DNA of 64,000 bases from CAZYQW01 sp964649825 (GTDB taxonomy: Bacteria; Planctomycetota; B15-G4; JADJEK01): contig CAZYQW010000116.1 of the NCBI GenBank assembly GCA_964649825.1, positions 1 through 64,000 on the forward strand, written 5' to 3'. Shown piece by piece: positions 15,735 through 24,508 of the stretch. The translations under genes were made by a program, and so were the position numbers. Each line of letters opens with the position of its first letter. Within the stretch, counting starts at the first letter, position 1. Under the pieces are notes generated by a model. That model ran no database searches and had not been told where the DNA came from. It worked only from the letters and a program-made list of their open reading frames with translations.

Positions 15735-16772
15735 TCACCGGTTCGAAGCGAGATAGCTCTTCAAGAGGCCGCGGCCCGCCGCCTTGATCATCTTCACGAG
15801 CTCCGGCCCGCTCACCTCCTCCGGGAGCGCGACCCGTGAGGTGCCGTTCGGCATCTTCACCTGCTTCAGGTCGCGACCGTTCAGGCGATGGGGCATCTCG
15901 CGGTCGCGGGCGATGTCGTAGACGCGCCGCAGGCGGAGCTCGCCGAGGCAAGCGTCCGAGTTGATCGGCGTGTAGTAGACGCAGTCCTCGAAGAAGAAGT
16001 GGATGACCTGGGACATCCGCGTCCGGCTCGGATCGCGGATCACGTCGCCGCCATGGAGCAGGTTCGACGCCCAGACCACCGCGGTCCCGGCCGGCGCCGT
16101 GAAACGCTTCGCCTCGATCCCCAGCGTCTCGACCGCGTCCTTCACGTATTCCTCGTAGCGCTCGTAGTTCGGTCCGCGCGCGACCTCCTTCGCCTCGGAC
16201 CACGCCCGGAGGTGCTCGAGCCGGACGTCGGGGAGGCGATGGCTGCCGGGGTAGTAGATCAGCGGGCCGTTCTCGTCGTCGACGTCCTCGAGGGCGATCC
16301 AAACGCCGGCCATGAACCCGGCGGGGATCGTGTTGAAGTGGATCGCGTCGCTGTGGGCCGGCTGCTCGGAGCCCGGAAGGAAGTTCAGCGTCTGGAACGG
16401 AATCGGCGCGCGCTGATAGAGGAACCGCAGCCGCTCGAGGATCGGTTCATGACACGCGAGCCGTCGGATCGCGGTGGAGACGCGCCACGCGTCCTGGCGC
16501 CGGCGCGGGTCGACCTTGAGGAGGCGCTCGAGCTCGGGGTCGACTCCGAAGCGCGTGCTGGGGTCGAACAGGCGCGGGTACTCCGCGACGATCGTCCGCA
16601 CGAGATCGGGATCGACGACGTCGTCCAGGACGACGTAGCCGTCGCGGCGGAACCGGCGCGCCTGCTGCTTCCATTCCTCGGGCACGTCCATCGTCGCAAG
16701 CTGATGCTCGAAGAACGGCGAGTCGATCCACGGGACGTTGAGGGCCGCCGGTTCGTGCAGGAACTGAGTCAT
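15735..16772 (-). CDS. Phytanoyl-CoA dioxygenase (PhyH) family oxygenase
   Basis: The protein has 345 residues. PhyH-family enzymes are cytoplasmic Fe(II)/2-oxoglutarate oxygenases that hydroxylate small or lipid-like substrates. The iron triad is visible as His140 and Asp142 (QPAHSDAIHF) and His240 (SNLLHGGDV), with Arg252 (SRTRMSQVIHFF) placed to bind 2-oxoglutarate. The ATG at 16772 is chosen because MTQFLHEPAALNV is a normal N-terminus; an in-frame GTG at 16829 would add a low-complexity extension. The gene converges on the selenoprotein candidate with a 72-base gap. A substrate cannot be assigned. Another, only distantly similar, family member is at 55849-56679. Confidence 0.9.
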   Translation of the reverse strand: MTQFLHEPAALNVPWIDSPFFEHQLATMDVPEEWKQQARRFRRDGYVVLDDVVDPDLVRTIVAEYPRLFDPSTRFGVDPELERLLKVDPRRRQDAWRVSTAIRRLACHEPILERLRFLYQRAPIPFQTLNFLPGSEQPAHSDAIHFNTIPAGFMAGVWIALEDVDDENGPLIYYPGSHRLPDVRLEHLRAWSEAKEVARGPNYERYEEYVKDAVETLGIEAKRFTAPAGTAVVWASNLLHGGDVIRDPSRTRMSQVIHFFFEDCVYYTPINSDACLGELRLRRVYDIARDREMPHRLNGRDLKQVKMPNGTSRVALPEEVSGPELVKMIKAAGRGLLKSYLASNR

Positions 16773-16881
16773 GTCGATCGACGTTTCCGTTGGGAGAGTG
16801 GGGGAGCGGCGAGTGGCGGCCGCGGGCACGCGCGAGCGAAAAGCCTACCGCAGCCGGCGGTTCCCGTCAGGCGCCGCGCGC

Positions 16882-16887
16882 TACAAT
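16882..16887 (+). promoter_or_regulatory. Candidate -10 box TACAAT
   Basis: TACAAT in GCGCTACAATCGC lies 68 bases upstream of the ATG at 16956 and matches the box before 4509. The position suits a promoter for the small secreted protein, divergent from the PhyH gene. Confidence 0.4.
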
Positions 16888-16955
16888 CGCGCCCCAGGAC
16901 ACTTTGGGAGCCGCCTCGACTCCATCGGCCTCGACTCGACTGGAAGGATCCCCGC

Positions 16956-17429
16956 ATGAAGCTCGCGCTTTCGCTCCTCGCCATCCTGTTCATCGCGCTG
17001 ATCGCGAGTGGAGTGGCGAGCCAGGAGGATTGGCGGTCGAACCCGACGTCCGGATCGTCGTGGCCCCCGCGGCCGCACGACATCGTCAACGTGGTCGGCG
17101 AGAACGTCTTCGGCAAGGGCCGAACCAAGATCGACATCTACACCGTCCCGGATGACAAGTGGCTGGTGATGACCGAGTTCCGGCGCATCCACACGGGCAA
17201 CCTCGATCCCGAGCTCGACCTGCTCGTGCGGCCCGCGGACTCCGGCACCGAGACCCTCGTGGTGCCGGCCAAGTTCACCGAGACCGCGTTCGCGTCGAGC
17301 TTCGGCGGCGTCGGCGTCGGCGTGAAGTTCCCCCCGGGCTCCACGGTCGTGCTGCAGCGGAACGAACGCGGCTCCGCGTCGCAGAAGAGCCAGCACTTCT
17401 TGGTCGGCTACCTCGCCGTGCAGCCCTGA
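16956..17429 (+). CDS. Small secreted protein, unknown function
   Basis: The protein has 157 residues. The ATG at 16956 follows GGAAGGA and a strong signal peptide (LALSLLAILFIALIASGVA). The mature part of about 135 residues is rich in beta-branched and turn residues (DIVNVVGENVFGKGRTKIDIYTVPDDKW, shown in part; then FGGVGVGVKFPPGSTVVLQRN), which suggests a single beta-sandwich domain. It has no cysteines in the mature part and no motif that I recognise. It may be a stand-alone surface or periplasmic protein. Confidence 0.75.
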   Translation: MKLALSLLAILFIALIASGVASQEDWRSNPTSGSSWPPRPHDIVNVVGENVFGKGRTKIDIYTVPDDKWLVMTEFRRIHTGNLDPELDLLVRPADSGTETLVVPAKFTETAFASSFGGVGVGVKFPPGSTVVLQRNERGSASQKSQHFLVGYLAVQP

Positions 17430-17443
17430 TCCGCCGACTCGAT

Positions 17444-17469
17444 CCGGTGCTTCGAACCGGTGCTTCGAT
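17444..17469 (+). repeat. Tandem 13-bp duplication after a stop codon
   Basis: CCGGTGCTTCGAA (17444-17456) is repeated as CCGGTGCTTCGAT (17457-17469). It lies 14 bases past the stop of the preceding gene, like the duplication at 15657. Confidence 0.65.
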
Positions 17470-17613
17470 CTGGCCGAACCCTCGGCTAGACTCGCCGCGT
17501 GCGGTTGGGTTCTGCGTCGGTTCGCCCGCGCCGAGATCCCCTTCCATCGGGGCGGGACGGGCCGGGTCGGGCTGGACCGTACCCACGGTCTGCTGTCAAC
17601 GGGGCCATCACTC

Positions 17614-18855
17614 ATGCTCATTCCGGCGCACCTGCGGACGGCCTGGCGAGAGTCTCGATCCGACGATGGCGACACGGGCGTCCCGTCCGGCGTCGACCCG
17701 TCGCGGTTCCGCGCCCGGATGCAGAGCAGCGACTTCGCGTCCGAGCTCTTCGTCCCGCCGTCGCTCGGCACCTGGAAGGCCGGTCGGTTTCGACTGAAGC
17801 GCGACCGGCGCCGGGAAGCGAAGAGCGACATCTCGGGAGTCCGACTGCAGCCCTACGACCGGACCGGCGCCGACCGGACCTTGGAACGGCAGTGCCAGCT
17901 CGACGTCACGGGGTTGATCGCCTCGCTGAAGAAGCTGCGCGCGGAGACGGGTCTCGAGAACCTCGTGCTGGACGGCGAGGTCGTGCGCATGCGCCAGCCG
18001 CTCGGCGGCGGCCGCGCGCGCGTGAAGTTCGGGCTCGCTTGCCGGGAAGGCACCGGCACCTCGCGCGAGGAGGCGGCGCGAACCTGTCACCGCCGGATCG
18101 TGCGAGCGGTGCACCGAGCGGGCCTCGTGGTCGAGCACCCGCGGCGCTTCGACCCGAAGGAAGGCCTCGACGGCCTCGAGCGGTGGGGCGGCGAGCTGCG
18201 GCTCCGCCGTCGCCGCGTGCGATGGCCGTGGCTGCTCCTGCTGCTCCTGCTCCTGCCGCTGCTGGGGGTGAGGGACTGCGGCCCGTCGCGGTTCTTCGGC
18301 GTCGCGATCGACACGAGCAGCCTCGTCGTCATCATCGACAAGAGCGGCAGCATGGAATCGGTCTTTCCGTTGGTCCGCGAGGAAGCGAAGCGGACGCTCG
18401 GCCGGATGCGCGCGGGTTGGCTGTCGAAACGGTACGCGAACGTCATCACGTACACCGGGACCGCGGAGAGCGCGCTCGGCGGGCTCGCGGAGCTCGACGC
18501 AGCGAGCGCGGAGCGCCTCACGTCGTACCTCGAGCGGCTGACCCCCGGCGGCGACACGAACCTCGGTCCCGCGCTCGAGCTGGCGGCGCACGAGGTCGCG
18601 GCGCACGGCCGGCCGACCACGCTCGTCATCCTGACCGACGGTCAGGGCGACGGCAGCATCGCGGCGGCGCTCGAGGATCCCGCTCTCCTGTCGCGCTTCC
18701 ACGACGTCGAGGTGATCGGACACACGCTGTCGCCGCGGCTGCTCACGGACGAGGGTCGGCGACGCCCGGCGCCGGCCGGAGCGGACGAGGAGAACCTCCG
18801 CCGTCTCGCCGAACGGCTGAACGGCGGCTTCGGGCCGTTCGAGGATGCACCGTGA
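17614..18855 (+). CDS. Membrane-anchored von Willebrand factor A (VWA) domain protein
   Basis: The protein has 413 residues and is the first gene of the VWA-GTPase-Hsp70 cassette. The first 200 residues are basic and soluble with no family that I recognise. A single membrane helix starts at Trp204 (WPWLLLLLLLLPLLGV) and is preceded by RLRRRRVRW, so by the positive-inside rule the N-terminus should be cytoplasmic and the VWA domain on the far side. The VWA metal site is complete: Asp242-Lys-Ser244-Gly-Ser246 (DKSGSM), a Thr in PGGDTNLG and an Asp in VILTDGQGD. VWA domains bind protein ligands through a metal ion. Its stop codon overlaps the next start codon by one base (TGATG). Confidence 0.88.
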   Translation: MLIPAHLRTAWRESRSDDGDTGVPSGVDPSRFRARMQSSDFASELFVPPSLGTWKAGRFRLKRDRRREAKSDISGVRLQPYDRTGADRTLERQCQLDVTGLIASLKKLRAETGLENLVLDGEVVRMRQPLGGGRARVKFGLACREGTGTSREEAARTCHRRIVRAVHRAGLVVEHPRRFDPKEGLDGLERWGGELRLRRRRVRWPWLLLLLLLLPLLGVRDCGPSRFFGVAIDTSSLVVIIDKSGSMESVFPLVREEAKRTLGRMRAGWLSKRYANVITYTGTAESALGGLAELDAASAERLTSYLERLTPGGDTNLGPALELAAHEVAAHGRPTTLVILTDGQGDGSIAAALEDPALLSRFHDVEVIGHTLSPRLLTDEGRRRPAPAGADEENLRRLAERLNGGFGPFEDAP

Positions 18856-20939
18856 TGAACCAACCCGTCGTGGACACCATCAACGACGTGCGGGAGCTGT
18901 TCCTGTCGGCGATCGCCGAGCTCCCCGAGATCGCGTCGTTCGCGTCGCTGCTGCAGACGTCCGCCGGCGCGCGGAACGCGTTCGAGCCGATCGCCCGCGT
19001 CGCGCGGTCGCCGCGCGTGAGCGAGCCGTGCGACGGCCGCATCACGACCGCGATCATCGGCTCGAGCGGGCACGGCAAGACGACGATCATGGCCGAGATG
19101 TTCCCGGGGCTCGCGCGCCGCGGCTGGCTCGTCACCGACGTGACCGACACCACCGGCCAGTCGCTCTTCATCCGCTACGCCGAGGACGACCGGGCCGCCC
19201 TCGAGCCGGTGGTCGTCCGGTCGTGGGACGTCGAGCAGATCAAGGCCCTGATGACGCACCCCGACGTCGCGCGCCAGAACGAGACCGACAACATCCAGGT
19301 CGTCTATCTCGAGAACGGCGTCGCCGTCGACGGCTCCGACGCGACCTTCAAGAAGGAGGACCTGAAGACGTTCCGCTTCCCGCGGAAGACCGAGCTCGTC
19401 CCCTTCCCGGAGCCGTACCGCGTCCCCCCGGCGCAGGCGGCAGACCCGCGGTTCATCCGCGGGCTGACCGTGAAGGAACCGTCGGCGGTCCTGCGTACCG
19501 AGCCGCTTCTGAAGCTCGGCGGCCGTTCGTACGACGTCCTCCAGCTCCGCGCCGTCGTGCGGTCCGTGTCGCTCCACGACACCTTCGAGGAGATCGAGCG
19601 CTGGACGGGGCGCGACCCGAGCGACCTCCGGATCCTCTCGTTCGTCGACACGCCCGGGCTCGCCACGCCCGGGAACACGAAGGACGAGGTGCTGCGCCAC
19701 TTCCTCGAACGGAAGGCGAACCACGTCGTCCTCGACCTGTGGAAGAACGACGAGCTCGACGTGATCGTCCACCTCGTGCTGTGCGGTCGATCGTCGGACT
19801 TCGCGACGCTTTGGAAGGAGATCGAGCGCGAGTGCGGTCCGGCCGAGATCGCCGACCTCGCGGAGCGTCTGGTCCTGGCCGTGAACGGCATGAACGTCTA
19901 CTTCACCAACCGCGACATCCGCGCGAAGTACGAGGATCCCGCCGCCGTCGACCGGGACGGGGATCAGTTCGCGGTCACGATCGAGGACAACATCCTGCAG
20001 AAGATGAGCCCGCGCGGGACGGTGCGTCCGGCGAAGACGGTGTTCCTCGATTCGAAGTCGATCGTCGAGACCCTGACCGCGCGGCCCTACGAGGAGGCGT
20101 ACGCCAAGTTCCGCCCGCTGATGGAGGCGTGGGCGAAGCCGGGAGGCGTGGGATACGAGACGCTCGAGCGGCTCGGGCTCGCCGAGACGTTCGAGGAGAA
20201 CATCGCCGCGCTCGCCGACCCGAACGACCGGGGGCAGGGTTTTCTCGTGCGCAAGCTGGTCGAGCTGATCGAGGAGAAGGGCCCCGCGCTCCTCCTCCGC
20301 AAGCACGTGGTCCGTTCCGGGCTGCTCGGTGCGATCGTCGAGCTGAAGGAGCTCGTCGGCTCGTACTACGACGAGGCCGGGCACCTGAACCGGGAGGCGG
20401 TCCGCGAGGCGCTGAAGGCGTGCCTCGGATTCCTCGACTCCGACGAGCTGGGGACCATCGACAAGTTCGCGGCGCGCCGCATCGATCCGATCATCGACGG
20501 CGTCCTCACCCGAGGGCGGAGCGAGCGATTCGCCGCGACGTGGGTCCGCGACGCGTTCTTCGCGACGTGTGCGGCGGTGAAGCGGACGATCCTCGAGGAG
20601 AGCGAGCACGGCCGCGTCCCCGGCGAAGTGGCGTCGGAGTTCTTCCGTCACTTCGACCTCCAGGTGACGAACTGGGTCGAGCGTTGGGGCTACCAGGACG
20701 CCCGCCTCGTCGGGCCCGACAAAGGCTTCGCCAGCACGGCCGATCTCGTCACGCACTGCCTGAAGCTGCACGCGCGCGAGATCCTGTATCAGCTCCTCTG
20801 CGAGGGGGAGGACGAGGACGACCTGTTCTTCGACCAGACCCCGAAGGACCGCCAGCAGATCCGCGACCTGATGGGCACGCTCGAACGCGCGCGCGACCTC
20901 GCCGTCCGCACGTGCGCGGAGCACGGAGTCTCCCCATGA
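18855..20939 (+). CDS. P-loop GTPase-like protein of the VWA-GTPase-Hsp70 cassette
   Basis: The protein has 694 residues and no signal peptide. The Walker A / G1 loop is GSSGHGKTT (residues 69-77, Lys75) and a G3-like FVDTPG has Asp265. The interval between them, almost 200 residues, is far longer than in small GTPases and includes unique sequence. The usual NKxD base-recognition motif is not seen; NGMN at 344-347 (VLAVNGMNVYF) is at the equivalent place after a strand, so nucleotide specificity is open. The C-terminal 350 residues are mostly helical, as in dynamin-like or SrfC-like proteins. The gene overlaps both neighbours (TGATG and ATGA), so its product is probably made in proportion to the Hsp70-like partner. 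Confidence 0.8.
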   Translation: MNQPVVDTINDVRELFLSAIAELPEIASFASLLQTSAGARNAFEPIARVARSPRVSEPCDGRITTAIIGSSGHGKTTIMAEMFPGLARRGWLVTDVTDTTGQSLFIRYAEDDRAALEPVVVRSWDVEQIKALMTHPDVARQNETDNIQVVYLENGVAVDGSDATFKKEDLKTFRFPRKTELVPFPEPYRVPPAQAADPRFIRGLTVKEPSAVLRTEPLLKLGGRSYDVLQLRAVVRSVSLHDTFEEIERWTGRDPSDLRILSFVDTPGLATPGNTKDEVLRHFLERKANHVVLDLWKNDELDVIVHLVLCGRSSDFATLWKEIERECGPAEIADLAERLVLAVNGMNVYFTNRDIRAKYEDPAAVDRDGDQFAVTIEDNILQKMSPRGTVRPAKTVFLDSKSIVETLTARPYEEAYAKFRPLMEAWAKPGGVGYETLERLGLAETFEENIAALADPNDRGQGFLVRKLVELIEEKGPALLLRKHVVRSGLLGAIVELKELVGSYYDEAGHLNREAVREALKACLGFLDSDELGTIDKFAARRIDPIIDGVLTRGRSERFAATWVRDAFFATCAAVKRTILEESEHGRVPGEVASEFFRHFDLQVTNWVERWGYQDARLVGPDKGFASTADLVTHCLKLHAREILYQLLCEGEDEDDLFFDQTPKDRQQIRDLMGTLERARDLAVRTCAEHGVSP

Positions 20940-23347
20940 TCCACGGCAGCCGGCCGGTCGGCACCAGCGTGTTCCAGTTCATCGTGCTCCCGAACACCGG
21001 GCTCCAGATCTGCCGCGGGTTCAAGCTCACCGCGCTGCACGAGGAGCAGATCGAGGAGGTGTGGCGCGCGGCGGAGCGGACCGCGGCCGACCAGGCGAAC
21101 CACGAGGTCGTCCGCCTCGTGCGCGAGCACGTCGCGTGCAACCAGGCGCTCGAGGCGACGCCGTGGATCGCGATCCACCAGAACGAGTTCGTCTACTTTC
21201 GGCTCACGCGGACGGGGCAGGAGGTCCACATGGACCTCCTCGTCGACACGCAGAACGGCGCCGGGGCGATGGTCCACAACAAGATCCCGGTGCTGGTCCA
21301 GAGCGGACCGTCGGTCTTCGGCCGGCGCCTGGGCCGCCGGCACCATCTCGCGGACATCTACGTCGACGCGCACAAGAACGCGCGCAACGACGTCGGCAGC
21401 CTGATCGTCGACTTCGGCAACAGCGGCAGCGCGTTCGTCTTCTCGAAGGAGGGCGCCGGTCCGCTCGAGTCGAAGCCGATCGAGGCCAACAATCCGTTCG
21501 ATCCCCTCTACCAGTCGCGGGCGGCGGAGAGCCGGAACATCCTGCGCTCGAACATGATCGTCCTCCGCGTGGAGCAGAACGAGGACCGCGCCCCGTGGAT
21601 CGTGCTCGACGACCGCGCCGAGGAGCTGATCCAGCAGCACCCGTTGGCCACCTACCTCTACGCGCCGAAGAAGTACGTCCGGAACTGGCCCGAGCACCTG
21701 AAGCCCGAGGAGCCGTCGATGAAGTTCCGCGGCGTGCTCGGGCAGCGCGACGCGCTCCATCCGATGCTCACGTTCGTCCGCTACACGGTCGAGCAGATGT
21801 TCCAGCACGTGCTCGCCTCGATCACGAACCCGCACGGCACGTCCGACTCGCCGGAGTTCTATCCGCAGATCGCGCGGGTGATGCTGACGTACCCCCTGAC
21901 GTGGCGGAAGGCCGATCAGGAGCTGTTCCGCACGATGGTCGAGGACGTCGCGCGCCGCCTGCTCGTCCACGAGGAGGAGAGGGTTCGCGAGCAATTTCGC
22001 GTCGAGCTCATCTGCAGCGAGCCGGTCGCCGTCGCCGCGTACGTGCTGTGGGAGACGTTCTTCCACTTCGACACTCCGAGCCTGCGGCTCGCCGCGAGCA
22101 GCCTCGGCAACGTGAAGGGGACGCCCGATCTCCGGCTCTTGGTCGTCGACATCGGCGGCGGGTCGACCGACATCGCGTGCGTCGACATCGCCTGGCAGGT
22201 CCGGGAGGAGGACGAGTCGATCGATGTCACGTTCAAGATGATCGAGTCGATGCGCTTCAACCGCGCCGGCGACCGGTTGTCGCACCTCGTCGCCGCCGCG
22301 CTGGTCGAGTTCCTCGAGCAGAAGTACGGAGTCGACGAGTCGCTCGCCTTCGCCCTCGAGTCGAGGAACCCGGCGTTCACGATGCACTACAAGCGCCAGG
22401 CGGTGTCGCGCATCACCGAGCTCGCCGAGGAGGCGAAGGCAGCGCTCTCGCGATCGACCGAGCCGTGGGTGCTCGGTTCCGACGACGAGCGCGCGCTGAT
22501 CACCTGCTTCGCGCCGCTCTTCTCCGGCGACCTGCCGGAGGAGAAGGTGCAGTCGGCGCCGCGGTTCGAGCTGACGCGCGACGTGCTGACCGACTGGATC
22601 ACGGCCGATCGCCAGTCGCTCGAGACGAACGGCGAGCCGGGCTTCATGGACATCTTCCTCTACCTCGAGGAGCTGCGGGCGAGCCTGAGGGCATCGCGGC
22701 GCGACCCGAGCCTCGTCGTCCTCTCCGGCCGTTCGACGCGCCTGCCGTTCATCAAGGACCTCACGGCGCGCGCGCTCGGCTTCCCGCTGCACCGCGTGCG
22801 GACGCTGGCGGAGATCCTTCCCGACTCGCTGAAGCTGAACGGCTTCCGCAACATGGACAAGCTCGCCGTCGTGTGCGGCGCCCAGCGCTTCCGGTTCGGC
22901 GACCACATCCGGTTCGTGTCGCTCCCGGACGCGCAGATCTTCAACCGATACATCGGGACCGTGCGCGAGACCCCGACCGGACTGAAGCTGAACAAGGTGC
23001 TCATCCACCCCGGCGAAGGGAGTCCGCGCACGATCCAGGTGACGGTCGAGCCCGCCAAGGTCGTGCGGATCGGCCACGCCTTCCGCGAGGACGGGCAGGC
23101 GCAGGTGATGGCGACGGTCGCCAACAACTCGCAGACCGAGCGACAGGTGGTCGACCTCGAGATCATCGACGACTACTCGGTGAAGACGGCGAAGGGGAAG
23201 GAGATCCTGCTCAGCGAGTGGGTCCCCGGCGGAGACGAGATCGTCGACAACTTCAACGACACCGGCCGCATCGACGGCGAGCCCGAGGGGTTCATCCGCC
23301 GGATCGTGCGGCGGAATCGAGCGGAATGGATGGCGGGTGGGCGGTGA
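20936..23347 (+). CDS. Hsp70/actin-superfamily ATPase-like protein (possibly SrfB-like)
   Basis: The protein has 803 residues. Three hallmark motifs of the actin/Hsp70 ATPase fold are in order: phosphate-1 VDFGNSGSAF (Asp159), phosphate-2 VVDIGGGSTDIA (Asp405) and adenosine VLSGRSTRLPF (Gly598). The 150 residues before phosphate-1 and the 130 residues at the C-terminus (a beta-rich part with QVTVEPAKVV) are outside the core; the latter may take the place of a substrate-binding domain but does not look like that of DnaK. The first two motifs are about 245 residues apart, larger than in DnaK, so an insertion is present. The size and pairing with a large GTPase recall SrfB/SrfC of enterobacteria; this needs a profile search. 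Confidence 0.82.
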   Translation: MIHGSRPVGTSVFQFIVLPNTGLQICRGFKLTALHEEQIEEVWRAAERTAADQANHEVVRLVREHVACNQALEATPWIAIHQNEFVYFRLTRTGQEVHMDLLVDTQNGAGAMVHNKIPVLVQSGPSVFGRRLGRRHHLADIYVDAHKNARNDVGSLIVDFGNSGSAFVFSKEGAGPLESKPIEANNPFDPLYQSRAAESRNILRSNMIVLRVEQNEDRAPWIVLDDRAEELIQQHPLATYLYAPKKYVRNWPEHLKPEEPSMKFRGVLGQRDALHPMLTFVRYTVEQMFQHVLASITNPHGTSDSPEFYPQIARVMLTYPLTWRKADQELFRTMVEDVARRLLVHEEERVREQFRVELICSEPVAVAAYVLWETFFHFDTPSLRLAASSLGNVKGTPDLRLLVVDIGGGSTDIACVDIAWQVREEDESIDVTFKMIESMRFNRAGDRLSHLVAAALVEFLEQKYGVDESLAFALESRNPAFTMHYKRQAVSRITELAEEAKAALSRSTEPWVLGSDDERALITCFAPLFSGDLPEEKVQSAPRFELTRDVLTDWITADRQSLETNGEPGFMDIFLYLEELRASLRASRRDPSLVVLSGRSTRLPFIKDLTARALGFPLHRVRTLAEILPDSLKLNGFRNMDKLAVVCGAQRFRFGDHIRFVSLPDAQIFNRYIGTVRETPTGLKLNKVLIHPGEGSPRTIQVTVEPAKVVRIGHAFREDGQAQVMATVANNSQTERQVVDLEIIDDYSVKTAKGKEILLSEWVPGGDEIVDNFNDTGRIDGEPEGFIRRIVRRNRAEWMAGGR

Positions 23348-23721
23348 TCGGCACCTGGTCGAACCGGCGCCTGCTCCGTTTCGTCGTCGCTCTCTCCGGC
23401 GCGGCGGCGTTTCTCGGGTTCTTCGTCGTCCTCGTCGAGCTCACCGGCGGCCGTCGCGTCGACGCGCTGGAGCGTCGCGTCGACGGCATCGAGGCACGCC
23501 TCGGGCGGGCACCGGCGGGCCCGCGAGCGGCGGACGCGACCCGGCTTCTGTTCGAGCTCGAGGAGCTGGTCGCCGAGCTCGGCGGCCGCTTGGACGATCG
23601 ATCGGCGGCGCCGGCGTCCACGGAGGACGCCGGCCGCATCGCCCGGATCCAGCACCGCCTTCGCGATCGGATCGCGCACCTGCGCGAAGCGATCGACGGC
23701 GACGGCACGTCGGGTCCATGA
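23344..23721 (+). CDS. Small membrane protein with coiled coil, cassette gene 4
   Basis: The protein has 125 residues. The GTG at 23344 overlaps the upstream stop codon (GTGA). One membrane helix near the N-terminus (FVVALSGAAAFLGFFVVLVEL) is followed by a heptad-like helix (RVDALERRVDGIEARLG), a flexible linker and a second helix (RIQHRLRDRIAHLREAI). The layout is that of a membrane-anchored oligomerisation factor. An in-frame ATG at 23326 is a possible alternative start. It resembles no family that I know; its role is inferred only from its place in the operon. Confidence 0.68.
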   Translation: MIGTWSNRRLLRFVVALSGAAAFLGFFVVLVELTGGRRVDALERRVDGIEARLGRAPAGPRAADATRLLFELEELVAELGGRLDDRSAAPASTEDAGRIARIQHRLRDRIAHLREAIDGDGTSGP

Positions 23722-24308
23722 CGCTCGTCGCGCTCTTCGCGACGCTGCTGCTGCTCGCGTGGCTCGCCGCGTTCCTGCTCTCGTGCCGGGTCGAGCTCGA
23801 GGCGGAGCGCGTCCGACAGTGGACGAGCGCGGGACGCACGGAGTCGGCGGAGCGGGTCGGCGAACTCCTGCACGCCGGCGTCGTGGACGGGTTGCTCCTC
23901 GACGCCGACGGCGGCGGGGTCGGCACGCTCCCGGTGCGCGCGCGCGAGGAGCACGACCCGTATCGAACGGTGGGTGAGCTGCTGCTGCGGCTCGACGACC
24001 TCGAGGCGAGCACGCGGCCGCAGGATCGAGAAGAGTGGGTGAAGGGCGTGTACCAGCTTCAGCGTTCCGTCGCCTCGCCGATCGCGTCGGCGCGACGCGT
24101 CCTCGAGCCATACTGGCGGGCCGCGATCGGCGCGCCCTGGCTCGACGAACGCGTGGCCGCGATCGAGTACGTCGAGCCCGGCGACCGCGTCGATCCCGGG
24201 CGCATGTGGGCCCTCAGCCACGGAACCCGCGTGCGGCAGCCGCTCGGCGTCGTCGTCCTCGGCGAAAGCGGCGCTATCGTGAGCCGAGCCAAGGTGTTGT
24301 GCGAATGA
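23718..24308 (+). CDS. Membrane-anchored protein, cassette gene 5
   Basis: The protein has 196 residues. Its ATG overlaps the preceding stop codon (ATGA). An N-terminal membrane helix (LVALFATLLLLAWLAAFLLSC) is followed by a soluble domain of about 170 residues. The end of the domain, VLEPYWRAAIGAPWLDERV and then VEPGDRVDPGRMWALSHGT and QPLGVVVLGESGAIVSRAKV, looks like a small beta-rich module (GrpE-like or nucleotide-exchange functions cannot be shown). I recognise no family. It is the last gene of the cassette; 200 bases separate it from the next gene. Confidence 0.7.
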   Translation: MTLVALFATLLLLAWLAAFLLSCRVELEAERVRQWTSAGRTESAERVGELLHAGVVDGLLLDADGGGVGTLPVRAREEHDPYRTVGELLLRLDDLEASTRPQDREEWVKGVYQLQRSVASPIASARRVLEPYWRAAIGAPWLDERVAAIEYVEPGDRVDPGRMWALSHGTRVRQPLGVVVLGESGAIVSRAKVLCE

Positions 24309-24508
24309 CTCGGCCGCGCCCGGCGGCGCGGGGTTGAAACGTCGCGGTGCGACGGTTCGAGGGCGCCGTGATCGACGTTCCATGCGCCGGTCGCGCCGGT
24401 CGAAGACTGCTTCACGATCGAACGATCGGCGGCTCGCCGGTCGGCGATCACGCCCGCGAGTCCGCGCGGGGCCACGATTGCCCGCCAACTCGACCGGGAC
24501 CAACCTCC

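Noticed and set aside
24309..24508. Stem-loop built from CGATC / GATCG repeats near 24415
   Set aside because: Short and made of a self-complementary hexamer that is common in this GC-rich DNA; not distinguishable from chance.
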